Below, piece by piece: positions 32,744 through 32,744 of a stretch of DNA of 32,744 nucleotides. Source of the DNA: Gammaproteobacteria bacterium. GTDB taxonomy: Bacteria; Pseudomonadota; Gammaproteobacteria; JAJFKG01. The notes below the pieces were generated by a model. That model had not been told where the DNA came from and ran no database searches. It was given only the letters and a program-made list of their open reading frames with translations. The stretch is taken from positions 1 through 32,744 of the forward strand of contig JAJFKG010000059.1 in assembly GCA_021773335.1 (NCBI GenBank). Direction: 5' to 3'. Both the position numbers and the translations under genes were made by a program. The number at the start of each line of letters is the position of its first letter. Position 1 is the first letter of the stretch.

Positions 32744-32744
32744 C

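Larger units (their letters stand above)
1..32744. repeat. Perfect 32.7-kb inverted palindrome, two 16,372-bp arms with no spacer
   Basis: The window reads the same on both strands. Its first bases (gatgagcgacgaag) are the reverse complement of its last (cttcgtcgctcatc), and each coding region at x has an equal-length partner at 32745-x on the other strand. The fold lies between 16372 and 16373, inside ...TTTCACC|GGTGAAA.... I found no mismatch in the stretches compared directly, and all paired coding regions give identical proteins. Long spacerless palindromes are normally unstable in bacteria because of SbcCD cleavage and replication slippage. An artefact (assembler turning at the fold, amplification chimera, missed long-read adapter) is therefore the leading explanation. 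A hairpin end read through, or a real inverted duplication, cannot be excluded from sequence alone. Confidence 0.98.

Noticed and set aside
1..32744. Treating the two arms as a gene duplication giving 40 genes
   Set aside because: Zero divergence, no spacer and a gene cut exactly at the axis make an artefact or a single folded molecule more likely than two independent loci.
1..32744. CRISPR arrays, tRNA or rRNA genes, insertion sequences, phage genes
   Set aside because: I looked for regular direct repeats, tRNA-like cloverleaf motifs, transposase motifs and structural phage proteins and saw none.

Overview
The dominant fact about this window is its symmetry. Bases 1-16372 and 16373-32744 are exact reverse complements, with the fold between 16372 and 16373 and no spacer. 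Every gene at x on one strand recurs at 32745-x on the other, with the same length and protein. The unique content is therefore about 16.4 kb, seen twice. A perfect zero-spacer palindrome of this size is most likely an assembly, amplification or missed-adapter artefact. A read-through hairpin end or a genuine head-to-head duplication is the less likely alternative. Arm-2 features are listed, but should not be counted as independent genes until the fold is confirmed.

The organism looks like a high-GC alphaproteobacterium of the Hyphomicrobiales/Rhodobacterales type. The evidence is the combination of families: a corrinoid protein, DUF1638, DUF6455, and a MetV-like protein paired with a MetF-like reductase. 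A perfect FNR/FixK-type box adds support. No rRNA, tRNA, transposase, phage gene or CRISPR array was seen.

Layout of arm 1 (mirror for arm 2). 1-1064: a methyltransferase-type corrinoid protein at the window edge, an intrinsic terminator, and a small glycine-zipper membrane protein on the opposite strand. 1143-2634: a PhyH-type Fe(II)/2-oxoglutarate oxygenase divergent from a GbsR/MarR-type regulator. 2668-5764: an operon with two DUF4166 proteins flanking a 609-residue membrane-SDR-DCC fusion; an 18-bp inverted repeat lies before it and a close relative lies in the regulator's own promoter. 5744-6529: an MhpD-like hydratase, convergent with that operon. 6669-9695: a one-carbon block of DUF1638, DUF6455, MetV-like and MetF-like genes, with an FNR box and a 21-bp palindrome in its gaps. 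9996-11298: (S)-ureidoglycine aminohydrolase and a small membrane-anchored protein. 11540-12262: a HisA paralogue with changed active-site residues. 12295-13110: a phosphoethanolamine-methyltransferase-like enzyme, divergent from two tandem zinc alcohol dehydrogenases and a GST-like protein (13184-16123). A gene cut by the fold ends the arm.

How the genes may work together: the corrinoid protein carries a methyl group taken from a methylated substrate. A partner methyltransferase, probably outside the window, would pass it to tetrahydrofolate. The MetV/MetF-type pair would then interconvert methyl- and methylene-tetrahydrofolate, and DUF1638 is a frequent but uncharacterised neighbour of such systems. 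The methyltransferase and tandem dehydrogenases could build or break a methylated amine or polyol; this last link is inference only.
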